From Chloroflexota bacterium (GTDB lineage: Bacteria > Chloroflexota > Anaerolineae > Anaerolineales > Villigracilaceae), in assembly GCA_021787595.1 (NCBI GenBank), contig JAJYLQ010000002.1, positions 158,543-222,542 on the forward strand: a stretch of DNA of 64,000 nucleotides, written 5' to 3'. The position numbers and the translations under genes were made by a program. Every line of letters begins with the position of its first letter. The first letter of the stretch is position 1. Under the pieces are notes generated by a model. That model was not told where the DNA came from. It made no database searches and worked only from the letters and a program-made list of their open reading frames with translations. Shown one piece after another: positions 33,770 through 41,970 of this stretch.

Positions 33770-35503
33770 TCAGGCAGTCTGCTGTGAAGGCTTGCGAGGC
33801 GGACCTGGCACATGGATCACCAGACGCGTGCCGCGTCCCGCCTCGCTCTGGACCTCGAGGCGGGCGCCAATTAAATCGGCTCTTTCACGCATCCCCAGCA
33901 AACCGAAATGTCCGCTCGACGCGAAGTCAGTGGGACTCTTTGGCACGCTAAAGCCAACGCCATCGTCGGTCACTTCCAGTTTGATTTCTTTGTCGAAGGT
34001 GATGTTGAGCATAGCGGACCTGGCTTTCGCATGATGCGCGACATTGTTCAAGGCCTCCTGCGCGATGCGATACAAAGCCAGTTCCACTTCGCGCGGCAGG
34101 CGGCGTTCCGGCCCGGATTGTTGAAAGTCCACTTCCAGATGATTGGATTGGCTCATCTCGCGCACCAGCATTTCGAGCGCAGTGACAAGTCCAAGGTCTT
34201 CGAGATAGATCGGACGCAGGGCGCGCGTGAGGCGGCGGAGGTTTTCAATAGTTTGTTCGGCGAGCGTTTCAAGCTCTTCAAGAGCCTGATGACCGCTCTC
34301 CGTCTTGACCGACTTGTGCGCGAGTTGTACGCGTTGTTTGAGCGCGATCACTGCTTGAATGGTGTCATCATGTAATTCACGCGCCAGGCGATTGCGTTCC
34401 TCCTCCTGCGCGGAGGTGATGGCGCCGATGTAATCATGCAAACCCTCCTGCGCGGCCTGCACTTTGCGCGCCATTTCAGCCAGTTCGGACTGCAGATGCC
34501 GCACTTCCGAAATCCCGCCAACGGATTCGTTGATCGCCTCGAAGTCGCCCCAGGCCAGCGCCGCAGCTTCGGATTCAAGTTTCTGCAGAGGCTGCACGAT
34601 CTGGCGCGTGCCAAACCACAATGCGATCAAAGCCAGGATGAACGCCGGCACGAGAACCAGGGGCGCCATCTGAGTCGTCTGAAGCGAGGGGCTGACCACT
34701 GTCTGCCAGTCTTCTTCCGTGATCAATGCCCATCCGGTGGTTGGAATGGGGCTGTAGGCTACAACCTGTTCGGCACTGTCCCGTTGAACATAGGCTGTTC
34801 CGCTTTCGCCGCGCAGAGCCTGTGCGACTCCTGCGTGATCGGATGGAAGGCTTCCGGACGGCATTGTTCCACTCGCATAAAGCACGCGCTGTGAAGAATC
34901 CAGAAGGTAGATGATTGTCCCGCCGTTGGCGGGGTATAAAGCGGAAAATGTTTGCATCGCCATTGGTTCTGGAGAGAACGCTCCCGCCGCGATCACGCTG
35001 CGAACGGCAGAGTACATCGAAACGATCACAAACAATTGGTTCGAGGCAGGATCCGCGATGGGAGCGGAAAAGATGGGTCCGCGGTTGGAGGGAGATGCCA
35101 GCTCGAGGCTTTGCTTATTCCTGGCAATCCAATTCCAGAGTTGACTTTGACGCGTTCCAGCGAGCAGTCTGCCATCGGGATCGAGAAAGACCAGCCCGCC
35201 ATCGAAATCGGATCCAAGGTCGGTGGTTGTGGCAAGGATGTTCCCGAAGGTCAGGCTTTCGGAAGAATCAGCCAGAAGCGTCAGGCTGGAAATCGTCGCA
35301 GCGCGGTGATGCAATTCGGTTCCGAGCGCTGCGGCTGCGGCTCTTACTGCACGCTCGTCGCGTTCCCCAACGAGAGTGCGCATGTCATTTTGGTGAAGTG
35401 TCACACTGCCGAAAGCAATGATCAGCAGAAGGATGGTCAGCGGCAACACCGTGACCACGAACAATTGCATCAAGCCGCGCCAGCCCCAAAAAAATTTTTT
35501 CAT
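33770..35503 (-). CDS. Sensor histidine kinase, DesK/NarX type, with extracellular sensor
   Basis: A 577-residue kinase. Two transmembrane helices (about 13-35 and 280-300) bracket a cache-like extracellular domain with DGGLVFLDPDGRLLAG and YSPIPTTGWALITEEDW. A HAMP-like linker and a coiled coil lead to the HisKA_3 dimerisation helix with the phospho-acceptor in EERNRLARELHDDTIQ, then an HATPase domain (EALNNVAHHAKA, VTDDGVGF, GLLGMRERA). The response regulator gene is immediately upstream. The signal is unknown; its position suggests a metal or redox cue. Confidence 0.9.
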   Translation of the reverse strand: MKKFFWGWRGLMQLFVVTVLPLTILLLIIAFGSVTLHQNDMRTLVGERDERAVRAAAAALGTELHHRAATISSLTLLADSSESLTFGNILATTTDLGSDFDGGLVFLDPDGRLLAGTRQSQLWNWIARNKQSLELASPSNRGPIFSAPIADPASNQLFVIVSMYSAVRSVIAAGAFSPEPMAMQTFSALYPANGGTIIYLLDSSQRVLYASGTMPSGSLPSDHAGVAQALRGESGTAYVQRDSAEQVVAYSPIPTTGWALITEEDWQTVVSPSLQTTQMAPLVLVPAFILALIALWFGTRQIVQPLQKLESEAAALAWGDFEAINESVGGISEVRHLQSELAEMARKVQAAQEGLHDYIGAITSAQEEERNRLARELHDDTIQAVIALKQRVQLAHKSVKTESGHQALEELETLAEQTIENLRRLTRALRPIYLEDLGLVTALEMLVREMSQSNHLEVDFQQSGPERRLPREVELALYRIAQEALNNVAHHAKARSAMLNITFDKEIKLEVTDDGVGFSVPKSPTDFASSGHFGLLGMRERADLIGARLEVQSEAGRGTRLVIHVPGPPRKPSQQTA

Positions 35504-35509
35504 CCGCAG

Positions 35510-36193
35510 TCATTCTTCGGGATTGCCAGTGCTTTGCGAAACCCATCCGAGCGATACGGCGCGCATCACCGCTTCGGTGCGGCTGGCGGCATGTATTTTG
35601 GCGAAGACGTGCGCCAGGTGTCCCTGCACGGTGCGGTCGCTGATTCCAAGTTGAACGCCGATGGATTTGTTGGTGTACCCTTTGGCGGCCAGACGCAGCA
35701 CATCCAGTTCGCGGTCGGTGAGCGGCTCGGCAGAAGTTTTGGGATGCTTGAAGAGATTGGACATCAGTTTGCGCGTCACCGCCGGATCGAGGGCGGACTT
35801 GCCTTCGTTCACGTCGCGCGCCGCCTGGATCAATTCGTCTGCCGCGGCAGTCTTGAGCACGTAGCCGTTTGCACCTGCCTGCAGGACCGCCATCACATAC
35901 GGATCGTCATCATACGCGGTGAGGATCAGGATGCCCACTTCTGGAAAATGGGCGCGCGCCCAGCGCGTGACCTCGATGCCGCTGGCTTTGGGCATTTGGA
36001 TGTCGAGTACGGCCACATCGGGTTTATGCTTTTGGATGAGCGACTGCGCTTCTTCGCCATCCCCGGCTTCAGCGATGACTTGAAGATCGCCCGCGCTCTC
36101 CAGCAGCTGCCGAATCCCGGCGCGGACGATGTGGTGGTCATCCGCCAGCAGAACGCGGATCTTTGTTTTTGATCTGCTCGATGACTTTGGCAT
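35510..36193 (-). CDS. NarL/LuxR-family response regulator
   Basis: A 227-residue regulator: receiver domain with acidic pocket LLADDHH, phospho-acceptor VAVLDIQMPKASG, the Lys in YVLKTAA, then a LuxR-type helix-turn-helix (LTDRELDVLRLAAKGYTNKSIGVQLGISDRTVQGHLAHVFAKI). Cognate partner of the kinase that follows 6 bases later. It overlaps the 3' end of the upstream DUF2085 gene by 56 bases. It is one candidate to bind the ATARGC-N6-GCYTAT palindromes, as NarL-type regulators use inverted hexamer-like sites. Confidence 0.92.
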   Translation of the reverse strand: MPKSSSRSKTKIRVLLADDHHIVRAGIRQLLESAGDLQVIAEAGDGEEAQSLIQKHKPDVAVLDIQMPKASGIEVTRWARAHFPEVGILILTAYDDDPYVMAVLQAGANGYVLKTAAADELIQAARDVNEGKSALDPAVTRKLMSNLFKHPKTSAEPLTDRELDVLRLAAKGYTNKSIGVQLGISDRTVQGHLAHVFAKIHAASRTEAVMRAVSLGWVSQSTGNPEE

Positions 36194-36914
36194 AATCGTA
36201 CCTTTCCAATTCTTGATTCAAGTTTTGCGATTGGAAGAGAGTGGGGAAGGCGAACCACACGATGCCGAGCCCGGCTAGGGGTCCGGTAATGAGGCGCATC
36301 CACGAGTTGAACGAACCGAGCGCATCGCCGTAATAGAACCAGGCCGGAAAAGCATTGTTCGTCAGGACAGCCAGCCATTGATTGGTTACGCGGAATCCCT
36401 GGCCGAGGCCTGCCAGGTCGCTGAGGAAATGTGTGCCGCCATCCACTGTGATGGGCGCCAGAAGAAGCGCAAAGCCCCACCACGACAGCGGCTTGATCCT
36501 GCGGCGGAACGGGTACCACGCCAGGGCAAAGATCCACACGCTGGTGTAGAACGAGACCATGCGATCGGACCAGGCCAGCTTCCATCCCATATTTCCGTTG
36601 CCGATGAACTGGCGCAGGATCAACGGGTTGATCGTGTTCTGCCAGGCGGCTTGAATCTCTTTCAACGAATACATTGTCTTTTGACCAAAGAAAAAGAACG
36701 AACGTTCCGGCAGCTGGTGGCAGAAGAACGAGTAAATGAAGTAGACCACCCTGCCCGCCTGCTCCCAGCCGATGTGCATGAAAATGGGAGCCAGCCACGG
36801 CAGCCAGACCCATATTCCATAGACTGCAAAGAAGATGACCAGCCAGCGGCTGGACAACCCATCTGCAGCGGATTGAGGTGCGGGGGATGGCGAAGGACTT
36901 TTGATATTGTTCAT
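36138..36914 (-). CDS. DUF2085 membrane protein
   Basis: A 258-residue protein with about five membrane helices. The family signature FFCHQLPERSFFFFG (Cys-His-Gln near the end of a helix) is present, as is a second conserved block GNGNMGWKLAWSDRMVSFYTS and DGGTHFLSDL. The Cys and His may bind a metal; function unknown. It overlaps the regulator gene by 56 bases, so it is probably translationally coupled with the two-component system and could be part of its sensing machinery. Confidence 0.85.
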   Translation of the reverse strand: MNNIKSPSPSPAPQSAADGLSSRWLVIFFAVYGIWVWLPWLAPIFMHIGWEQAGRVVYFIYSFFCHQLPERSFFFFGQKTMYSLKEIQAAWQNTINPLILRQFIGNGNMGWKLAWSDRMVSFYTSVWIFALAWYPFRRRIKPLSWWGFALLLAPITVDGGTHFLSDLAGLGQGFRVTNQWLAVLTNNAFPAWFYYGDALGSFNSWMRLITGPLAGLGIVWFAFPTLFQSQNLNQELERYDYAKVIEQIKNKDPRSAGG

Positions 36915-36929
36915 TTCTTTATGATAATC

Positions 36930-37232
36930 CTATTCGAGCAGGCTGCGCTGAAGAGTTTGCTCGATGGCTGATCGTATGCCCGGGTCAACATACTGCTGTG
37001 GATTCTCAACCAGGGAGAGCCGGGTCTGGCCATGGTTGCCGTGCAGGGTCAGCGCGGCAGGTTCAGGCGATTTCCCATAGATCAGCAAAACGATCATCTC
37101 GCAATTGCATTGCTCTGTCCCGTGATGCGGGCAGGGACAATCCGCGGCATCTGTTCGCGCATCTGGGTGCGCGCCCGCTCGAAGTCCGAAAAGAAGCGGG
37201 AATCTTGTCACACGCCGAGGATCATGACTCAT
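36930..37232 (-). CDS. Uncharacterised protein with CPCPHHGT-E-Q-C-N-C motif (paralogue 2)
   Basis: A 100-residue paralogue of the protein at 23126. The shared core is DCPCPHHGTEQCNCEMIVLLIY with four Cys and two His, followed by ALTLHGNHGQTRLSLVENP and a C-terminal helix. The first 30 residues differ from paralogue 1 and look like sequence from another frame, so a 5' frameshift or a different N-terminus is possible. Its start overlaps the end of a YHS gene by 11 bases. Confidence 0.7.
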   Translation of the reverse strand: MSHDPRRVTRFPLLFGLRAGAHPDARTDAADCPCPHHGTEQCNCEMIVLLIYGKSPEPAALTLHGNHGQTRLSLVENPQQYVDPGIRSAIEQTLQRSLLE

Positions 37233-37422
37233 CCATTTCGATATATTTCCCCGGTTCGCGTTCGAACAAATGCCTGCAAACTCCGGAACAAAAATAATAT
37301 ATCCTGCCTTGATACAGCATCTTGAACGGCGGGTTTTGAGGGTTGACTTTCATGCCGCAAACGGGGTCCGTCTCGAAAGCCTGGCCCGCCGCATGAAATG
37401 CCTGCATGTTGAATTCATTCAT
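37222..37422 (-). CDS. YHS-domain protein
   Basis: A 66-residue YHS protein with an N-terminal helix-like extension (MNEFNMQAFHAAGQAF), then TDPVCGMKVNPQNPPFKMLYQGRIYYFCSGVCRHLFEREPGKY. Unlike the other two free YHS proteins it has no His tail. No convincing ribosome binding site is seen. It is coupled to the CPCPHHGT protein, linking the two unknown families functionally. Confidence 0.85.
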   Translation of the reverse strand: MNEFNMQAFHAAGQAFETDPVCGMKVNPQNPPFKMLYQGRIYYFCSGVCRHLFEREPGKYIEMDES

Positions 37423-37463
37423 GTCATTTTCTCTTTCTGTTTTTTAGATTTGGGGCTTGTAAT

Positions 37464-37634
37464 ATTACAGCGCAAGGTCGAGCAATCGTTCCCTGCCAAT
37501 TCTCCCTCACCCTTTCCCTCTCCCAAAGGGAGAGGAGACTCCCTTCCCCATTTGGGGGAAGGGTTGGGGATGAGGGCGAAAACGGTAGAAAAGCCATGAG
37601 CAGAACCCTCAATGCTCTAACTTTGCGCTGTAAT
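37464..37634 (-). mobile_element. MITE copy 5 (171 bp, inverted)
   Basis: Same element as at 7286, inverted. The target duplication is GTAA (37459-37462 and 37636-37639), so insertion is not restricted to TTAG. It lies upstream of the YHS gene at 37222 and may separate it from its original promoter. Confidence 0.92.
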
Positions 37635-37666
37635 GGTAATTGCCCATCAAATTTACTCCCATAATA

Positions 37667-37924
37667 TTATTTCGAATTGGGCGCGCCGCACGAGGGGCAG
37701 AATCGTTCACCGGCCCCGACAGGGTTTCCGCAATACGCGCACTCCCGTGTCTTGAGTCCATATCCGCACTGCGGGCACCACACATAGTCTGGCAGGACGG
37801 CTGCCCGGCATTGCGGGCAATGCGCCTGCGCGACTGCCACCGTCTGCGGACGCGCAACGCTGGCTGCCGGTACGCCGGCGGCGACGAGCGGGATCAATAG
37901 ACTGCCAAAACTTCTGCCGCACAT
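37667..37924 (-). CDS. Double zinc-ribbon protein
   Basis: An 85-residue protein with a short hydrophobic N-terminus (FGSLLIPLVAAGVPAASV) and two zinc ribbons: CPQCRAAVLPDYVWCPQCG and CAYCGNPVGAGERFCPSCG. AAAGGAG lies before the ATG. It starts 73 bases from operator-like site 5, on the side opposite the Rieske operon, so a shared divergent control region is possible. Function unknown. Confidence 0.8.
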   Translation of the reverse strand: MCGRSFGSLLIPLVAAGVPAASVARPQTVAVAQAHCPQCRAAVLPDYVWCPQCGYGLKTRECAYCGNPVGAGERFCPSCGAPNSK

Positions 37925-37996
37925 ATTTCACTCCTTTTCATTCCCACATCTTATCAGGTTAGATTAAAGGAATCATAAAGAATGAGTGAAAGATCC

Positions 37997-38014
37997 ATAA
38001 GCAAAAATGCTTAA
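37997..38014. promoter_or_regulatory. Operator-like palindrome ATARGC-N6-GCYTAT, site 5
   Basis: ATAAGC AAAAAT GCTTAA, one mismatch to consensus. It lies exactly 73 bases from both divergent starts (37924 on the minus strand and 38087 on the plus strand). Confidence 0.5.
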
Positions 38015-38086
38015 CATCCTTCGCGCAATTTAGCGCGGGACACACGAGGGCAGGAAGATTATCATCCGTTGAAAGGAAGCATTACT

Positions 38087-38452
38087 TTGAAACGATATCT
38101 TATTCCGCTTGGCGCGTTTCTTTTGGGATCTTCTCTCATCGCAGGAATCTATTTCGGAATCCTCATCTGGGCGCAGGGCTGGGATTATGCGGTCAGCCAG
38201 TTTGCCCTCAACCGCTGGTATATCGTGCCGATCTGGATCGGTCTTGGGGTCCAGGCCGCGCTGTATTCCATGCTGCGCTCCATCGCAAGCCAACGCGAAC
38301 TCACCCGCCAATCTGACTCGTTCCGATGGGCAAGGCGCAGGCAAACTTACCCTGACGATCACCAACCTGGATGCGCCTTCGCGCATCTTCGAGCGGCAGT
38401 TGAAATAATCACGGAGCCCGCTTCAGGAGGCCGATATGCCCGATGCGCATGA
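38087..38452 (+). CDS. Truncated or frameshifted two-helix membrane protein
   Basis: From a TTG with AAGGAA upstream, the first 65 residues are a clear membrane protein start (KRYLIPLGAFLLGSSLIAGIYFG, IVPIWIGLGVQAALYSMLRSI). After about residue 70 the frame becomes low-quality and arginine-rich, while another frame offers GKLTLTITNLDAPSRIFERQLK ending at 38408. A frameshift near 38320-38340 or fusion of two fragments is likely. Intact relatives have further helices. It leads into the Rieske gene. Confidence 0.5.
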   Translation: MKRYLIPLGAFLLGSSLIAGIYFGILIWAQGWDYAVSQFALNRWYIVPIWIGLGVQAALYSMLRSIASQRELTRQSDSFRWARRRQTYPDDHQPGCAFAHLRAAVEIITEPASGGRYARCA

Positions 38453-38939
38453 TAAAGACCTCAGCCGCCGCGACTTTATCAAGACCGCGACGGCCCTCAT
38501 CGGAGGCTTCATCGGCACCGTGATTGGAATCCCCGCCATCGGCTATCTGATCTCGCCGTCCCTGCGCGTGAACGAAGATAATGCCTGGATCAACCTCGGC
38601 GTCCTCGATCAATATCCGCTTGGCGCGCCCACGCTTTTTGAATTCACCCGCACCAAAGTGAATGGCTGGGAGAGAACAGGTACGAATTATGGTGTCTTTG
38701 TGCTTCGACAGACTGAAGCAAATGTACGCGTCTTTTCCAACATCTGCACACATTTGGCGTGCCACGCGTCCTGGCATCCTGAAGTTCAGCATTACATCTG
38801 CCCATGCCATGATGGGCATTACGATATTCTCGGCAGGAACATCAGCGGGCCTCCGCCGCGGCCGTTGGATGAATTTAGGACCAAAGTCGAAAAAGGTAGC
38901 TTGTTCATCCATCTGCCTGCATTCAAACGAACTTCTTAA
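38436..38939 (+). CDS. Rieske 2Fe-2S protein with Tat-type leader
   Basis: A 167-residue Rieske protein. The N-terminus has a twin-arginine motif (LSRRDFIKTA) and a hydrophobic segment that may stay as an anchor. Cluster ligands are CTHLACH and CPCHDGHYD (Cys-x-His and Cys-x2-His), in Rieske spacing. The GPPPRPLDEF segment after box II is typical of cytochrome b6f/bc-type and related proteins. AGGAGG precedes the ATG. No cytochrome b gene is adjacent, so an electron partner is not evident. Confidence 0.9.
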   Translation: MPDAHDKDLSRRDFIKTATALIGGFIGTVIGIPAIGYLISPSLRVNEDNAWINLGVLDQYPLGAPTLFEFTRTKVNGWERTGTNYGVFVLRQTEANVRVFSNICTHLACHASWHPEVQHYICPCHDGHYDILGRNISGPPPRPLDEFRTKVEKGSLFIHLPAFKRTS

Positions 38940-38949
38940 TCGGAGAGAT

Positions 38950-39174
38950 ATGAACAAGAAACATGTGCTTATCATGATCCTGGGCTGCCTGTTGCCAATC
39001 ATTGGCCTGGCCGCGGTCTTTCTATTCAAGATGCCGGTCAGTTCGGTTGTGTTATTTGCGCTGATCCTGCTCTGCCCGATCTCACATGTGTGGATGATGA
39101 GTCAGATGGAACACGATCACGGGAACGAGACGCCTTCCCATGCCCACATTGAGTCGTTGAATCATGAAAAATAG
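38950..39174 (+). CDS. DUF2933 small membrane protein with His-rich tail
   Basis: A 74-residue protein with two hydrophobic segments (VLIMILGCLLPIIGLAAVFLF and SVVLFALILLCPISHVWMM) and a tail with MEHDHGNETPSHAHIE. This matches DUF2933, a family common in copper and mercury resistance clusters. GGAG precedes the ATG, 10 bases after the Rieske stop. Confidence 0.85.
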   Translation: MNKKHVLIMILGCLLPIIGLAAVFLFKMPVSSVVLFALILLCPISHVWMMSQMEHDHGNETPSHAHIESLNHEK

Positions 39175-39274
39175 TCGGAACCTTTCCCGCCGCGACATTC
39201 TCGACTGGAAGCGGGTTCGCCGGAGCGAATCGCTGTGGGCGCAGACCGCACTCCCAGCTGGCTTTTATCTGTGA
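39164..39274 (+). pseudogene. Tat-leader remnant after the DUF2933 gene
   Basis: A 36-codon frame overlapping the DUF2933 stop: MKNSRNLSRRDILDWKRV then unrelated residues and a stop. The twin-arginine start SRRDIL looks like the beginning of an exported redox protein whose body is gone, replaced by insertion-sequence debris. Confidence 0.45.
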
Positions 39275-39295
39275 CCCTGAAAGGACGCAGGGTGT

Positions 39296-39540
39296 TGGCG
39301 CCACCGGGTCTGGAATTTGATCGCCCATTACTTTCCCAATGCCATTCAAATCGTGGACTGTCTGCACTTGCGCATGTACAAGTGGTTATCATGCTGCCGA
39401 TCGCCTGAGGCACATCACCGAAGGCCCGTGGCAATGCAGAGTGGAGCAGGTGTCGTTACCCCTCGCCGCCTGGCAGCTTTTGCCATGCGCACGTTGGGCA
39501 GGGAAGCAACCACAAGGTGGAAAATATGTAGGATAATGGT
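39296..39540 (+). pseudogene. Transposase remnant, ISKra4-like
   Basis: One frame reads VWNLIAHYFPNAIQIVD, and a shifted frame reads EGPWQCRVEQV. Both match consecutive blocks of ISKra4-type transposases (W-N-L-x-x-x-x-F-P-x-A-x-Q-I-V-D and W-x-G-R-V-E). Frameshifts and stops separate them and neither end of the element is recognisable. The rest of 39541-39723 contains no gene. Confidence 0.6.
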
Positions 39541-39723
39541 TCTGTGTACTGCCGAACCATAATATCTCCGTAGCCATCAGGCATTTTCAAGGGTTAATAC
39601 GGGTATAAGTTTCCCGTTCGAACTGGTTCAAATGATTCTTCTTATGTTTCGACAAGCTGGCATAGCATTGGAGCGCGTCATTGATCTTTTCCTTTCCGTT
39701 GATCGTGGAGACATTTTTCTCTA

Positions 39724-41970
39724 ATGAAACGCTGGCGGTTACATTACATCGAAAGAATGAGTGTCCGAACACGGCTGCTCATACTGATGCTTTTGTTCGG
39801 TACGATGGTCCTCGTCAATATTGCCGCGTTGATCAACCTTGCCCGTTCGGTGTCCGCTTCACTCGCTGACATCGAAGGCGCACATGAACGCCAACTGCTT
39901 GCGCTGACCATGTATCAGGAATTGAGCAATGCTGAAGCTGCGCTCTACCGCTATCAACTTGAAAATTCCAGCGGCTTCGCCGCGCAATTCGATTTCGAGA
40001 TCAACAACTTCGATCAAAACGTCCAGGCCTACGACAGGCTCGCTTCCACGATCGATGAACACAGTTGGGCAAACGAACTTGCCCAGGTCCGTGAAGACAG
40101 TCAGAACCTGGGAAATGAACTGATTCGCCTGCACGATCAACAAGCCTCCGACCTTCAAACCATGTTGGCCACGCAATCGCAATTATCAAATCTGTTGTCA
40201 GAGCCGCTGGCATCCAACCAGGATTTGGTTAAAAATCTTCAGGCAATGACGCTCGCCGTCACTACGCACCTTACAACGCCTGACCAGCTTTCGCACGACC
40301 AATTCGATCAGGCCACGAATCGCATGCTGGCAGATTTGAAAAGCCTGCATACATCAGCCATGACGCCAACCGAGGTGAAACAAGCCCAGCAATCAGAAGC
40401 CGAGGCAAATCAGCTGCAAATCCTCGGAGCACAGCTGATCGATAATCGCGACCAACAACAGCTCTTGTTCACCCGCTTCTCAGCTGAAATCTTCGAGGCA
40501 CGCCAGCTTGTCATCTTCGAGCAAATCCAACCGCTGGAGGAGCAGCGTCTGAGCCAGGCACAGCAGAATTTGCAGACCGAGATTGGCGTTACGACCCTGA
40601 TCAGTCTCGGCATGCCAATTGCGCTGACGATGATTGCCGTTTTCCTGGCAATTCGCCTGACGCGCACCCTGGACCAAAACATCCTCGCGTTGCTGCGCGG
40701 CGCGGACCGCGTGGCGGCGGGAAATCTCCGCCAATTGGTCGAGGTCGGCACGAGTGACGAACTCAAGCGGCTTGCTGAAGCGTTTAACAAGATGATGGCA
40801 GACCTGGCAACGCGCGAGCGCGGTCTACAGGCGCGCCTGGCGGAGCTGGAGACTCTGCGCGAGGTGGGTTTGCAGATTACCGGTACGCTCGATCTCGACC
40901 AGGTTCTGAATACAATTGCGTTGAGCGCGTTGGGTTTGGTCCAGGCCTCCTCCGTTCAGATTTTTACGAGCGAACAAAACGATGAAGCCCTGCGCCTCGC
41001 CGCCAGTGCAGGTCAGCCATCCGGCGTCGGATTGCCACCTATTCTCGTCAGACGCGTGGCAAATACCGGGCGATTACAAGCTGCCCATACCGAAAGCGAA
41101 GATCATGCGCACTCAACCGTTGCGCTGCCGATGCAGCTAGGCGACCAGGTGCTGGGTGTGCTGCATATTGCATCGGATCTCCCGCACACCTTGTCCAGCG
41201 ATGATCTTCGCATCCTGCGCCTGTTAACCGATCAGGCGACTGTTGCGCTTGGCAATGCGCGCCTCTACAACAACCTGGCAGAACGCGAAGCGCATGTCCA
41301 GGCCCTGATGGAGAAGATGGCGCAAATTCAGGATGAGGAACGTCACCTGATCGGCCTGGATTTGCACGATGGGCTGATGCAGTTGATCATGAGCGCGAAT
41401 ATGCATCTGACAGCGCTGAGTTCAAGTGACACGTCCATGCTGGATGCTCGTGCGCAACAAAAAATCGAAGGCGGCCGCATGATGCTCCAGCGCGCGATCG
41501 ATGAGATACGGCGCGTCATTGCAGAACTACGCCCGACCGTGGTCGAGGAGCTGGGACTGTGTGAAGGATTGCGCCGTTATGTGATGGAAGTCAGCGAGGC
41601 GAACAACTGGCGGTACGAAACCCGGATCAATTTGGACGAGAACGAACTGAGCGCGCCGACCCAGGCCGCCGTCTTTCGGATCGCGCAGGAGGCGCTGTCG
41701 AATGCACACAAATATGCAGGAACGCATCGGATCAAAGTTGATTTGCAGTTCGAAGGGGCAGATTTGACGCTGCGCGTACAAGATTGGGGCCGCGGATTCG
41801 ATCCGAACGAGTTCTCGGATGAAGAAAAGCACCTTGGATTGGTAAGCATGCGCGAACGCGCAGGAATGCTCGGTGGGGTGTGTGAGGTTGTCAGCCAGCC
41901 CGGTCAAGGAACCATTGTCGCCGTGCATGTGCCGCGCCCTTCGCTAAAAAGGACTGCGAATGGATCGTGA
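39724..41970 (+). CDS. Sensor histidine kinase with helical sensor, HAMP and GAF domains
   Basis: A 748-residue kinase. A transmembrane helix (about 18-40), a long helical extracytoplasmic region (40-290) rich in Gln/Leu, a second helix (about 295-318), HAMP (DRVAAGNLRQLVEVGTSDELKRLAEAFNKMM), GAF (LREVGLQITGTLDLDQVLNTIA to NARLYNNLA), then HisKA_3 with ERHLIGLDLHDGLMQ and an HATPase domain (EALSNAHKYAGT, VQDWGRGFDP, GLVSMRERAGML). The regulator gene overlaps its end by 11 bases. Signal unknown; the downstream ABC importer may be a target. Confidence 0.92.
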   Translation: MKRWRLHYIERMSVRTRLLILMLLFGTMVLVNIAALINLARSVSASLADIEGAHERQLLALTMYQELSNAEAALYRYQLENSSGFAAQFDFEINNFDQNVQAYDRLASTIDEHSWANELAQVREDSQNLGNELIRLHDQQASDLQTMLATQSQLSNLLSEPLASNQDLVKNLQAMTLAVTTHLTTPDQLSHDQFDQATNRMLADLKSLHTSAMTPTEVKQAQQSEAEANQLQILGAQLIDNRDQQQLLFTRFSAEIFEARQLVIFEQIQPLEEQRLSQAQQNLQTEIGVTTLISLGMPIALTMIAVFLAIRLTRTLDQNILALLRGADRVAAGNLRQLVEVGTSDELKRLAEAFNKMMADLATRERGLQARLAELETLREVGLQITGTLDLDQVLNTIALSALGLVQASSVQIFTSEQNDEALRLAASAGQPSGVGLPPILVRRVANTGRLQAAHTESEDHAHSTVALPMQLGDQVLGVLHIASDLPHTLSSDDLRILRLLTDQATVALGNARLYNNLAEREAHVQALMEKMAQIQDEERHLIGLDLHDGLMQLIMSANMHLTALSSSDTSMLDARAQQKIEGGRMMLQRAIDEIRRVIAELRPTVVEELGLCEGLRRYVMEVSEANNWRYETRINLDENELSAPTQAAVFRIAQEALSNAHKYAGTHRIKVDLQFEGADLTLRVQDWGRGFDPNEFSDEEKHLGLVSMRERAGMLGGVCEVVSQPGQGTIVAVHVPRPSLKRTANGS

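Noticed and set aside
36930..37232. CPCPHHGT paralogue 2 as a plain pseudogene
   Set aside because: The odd N-terminus suggested a frameshift, but the start overlaps the YHS stop as in a coupled pair and the conserved core is intact.
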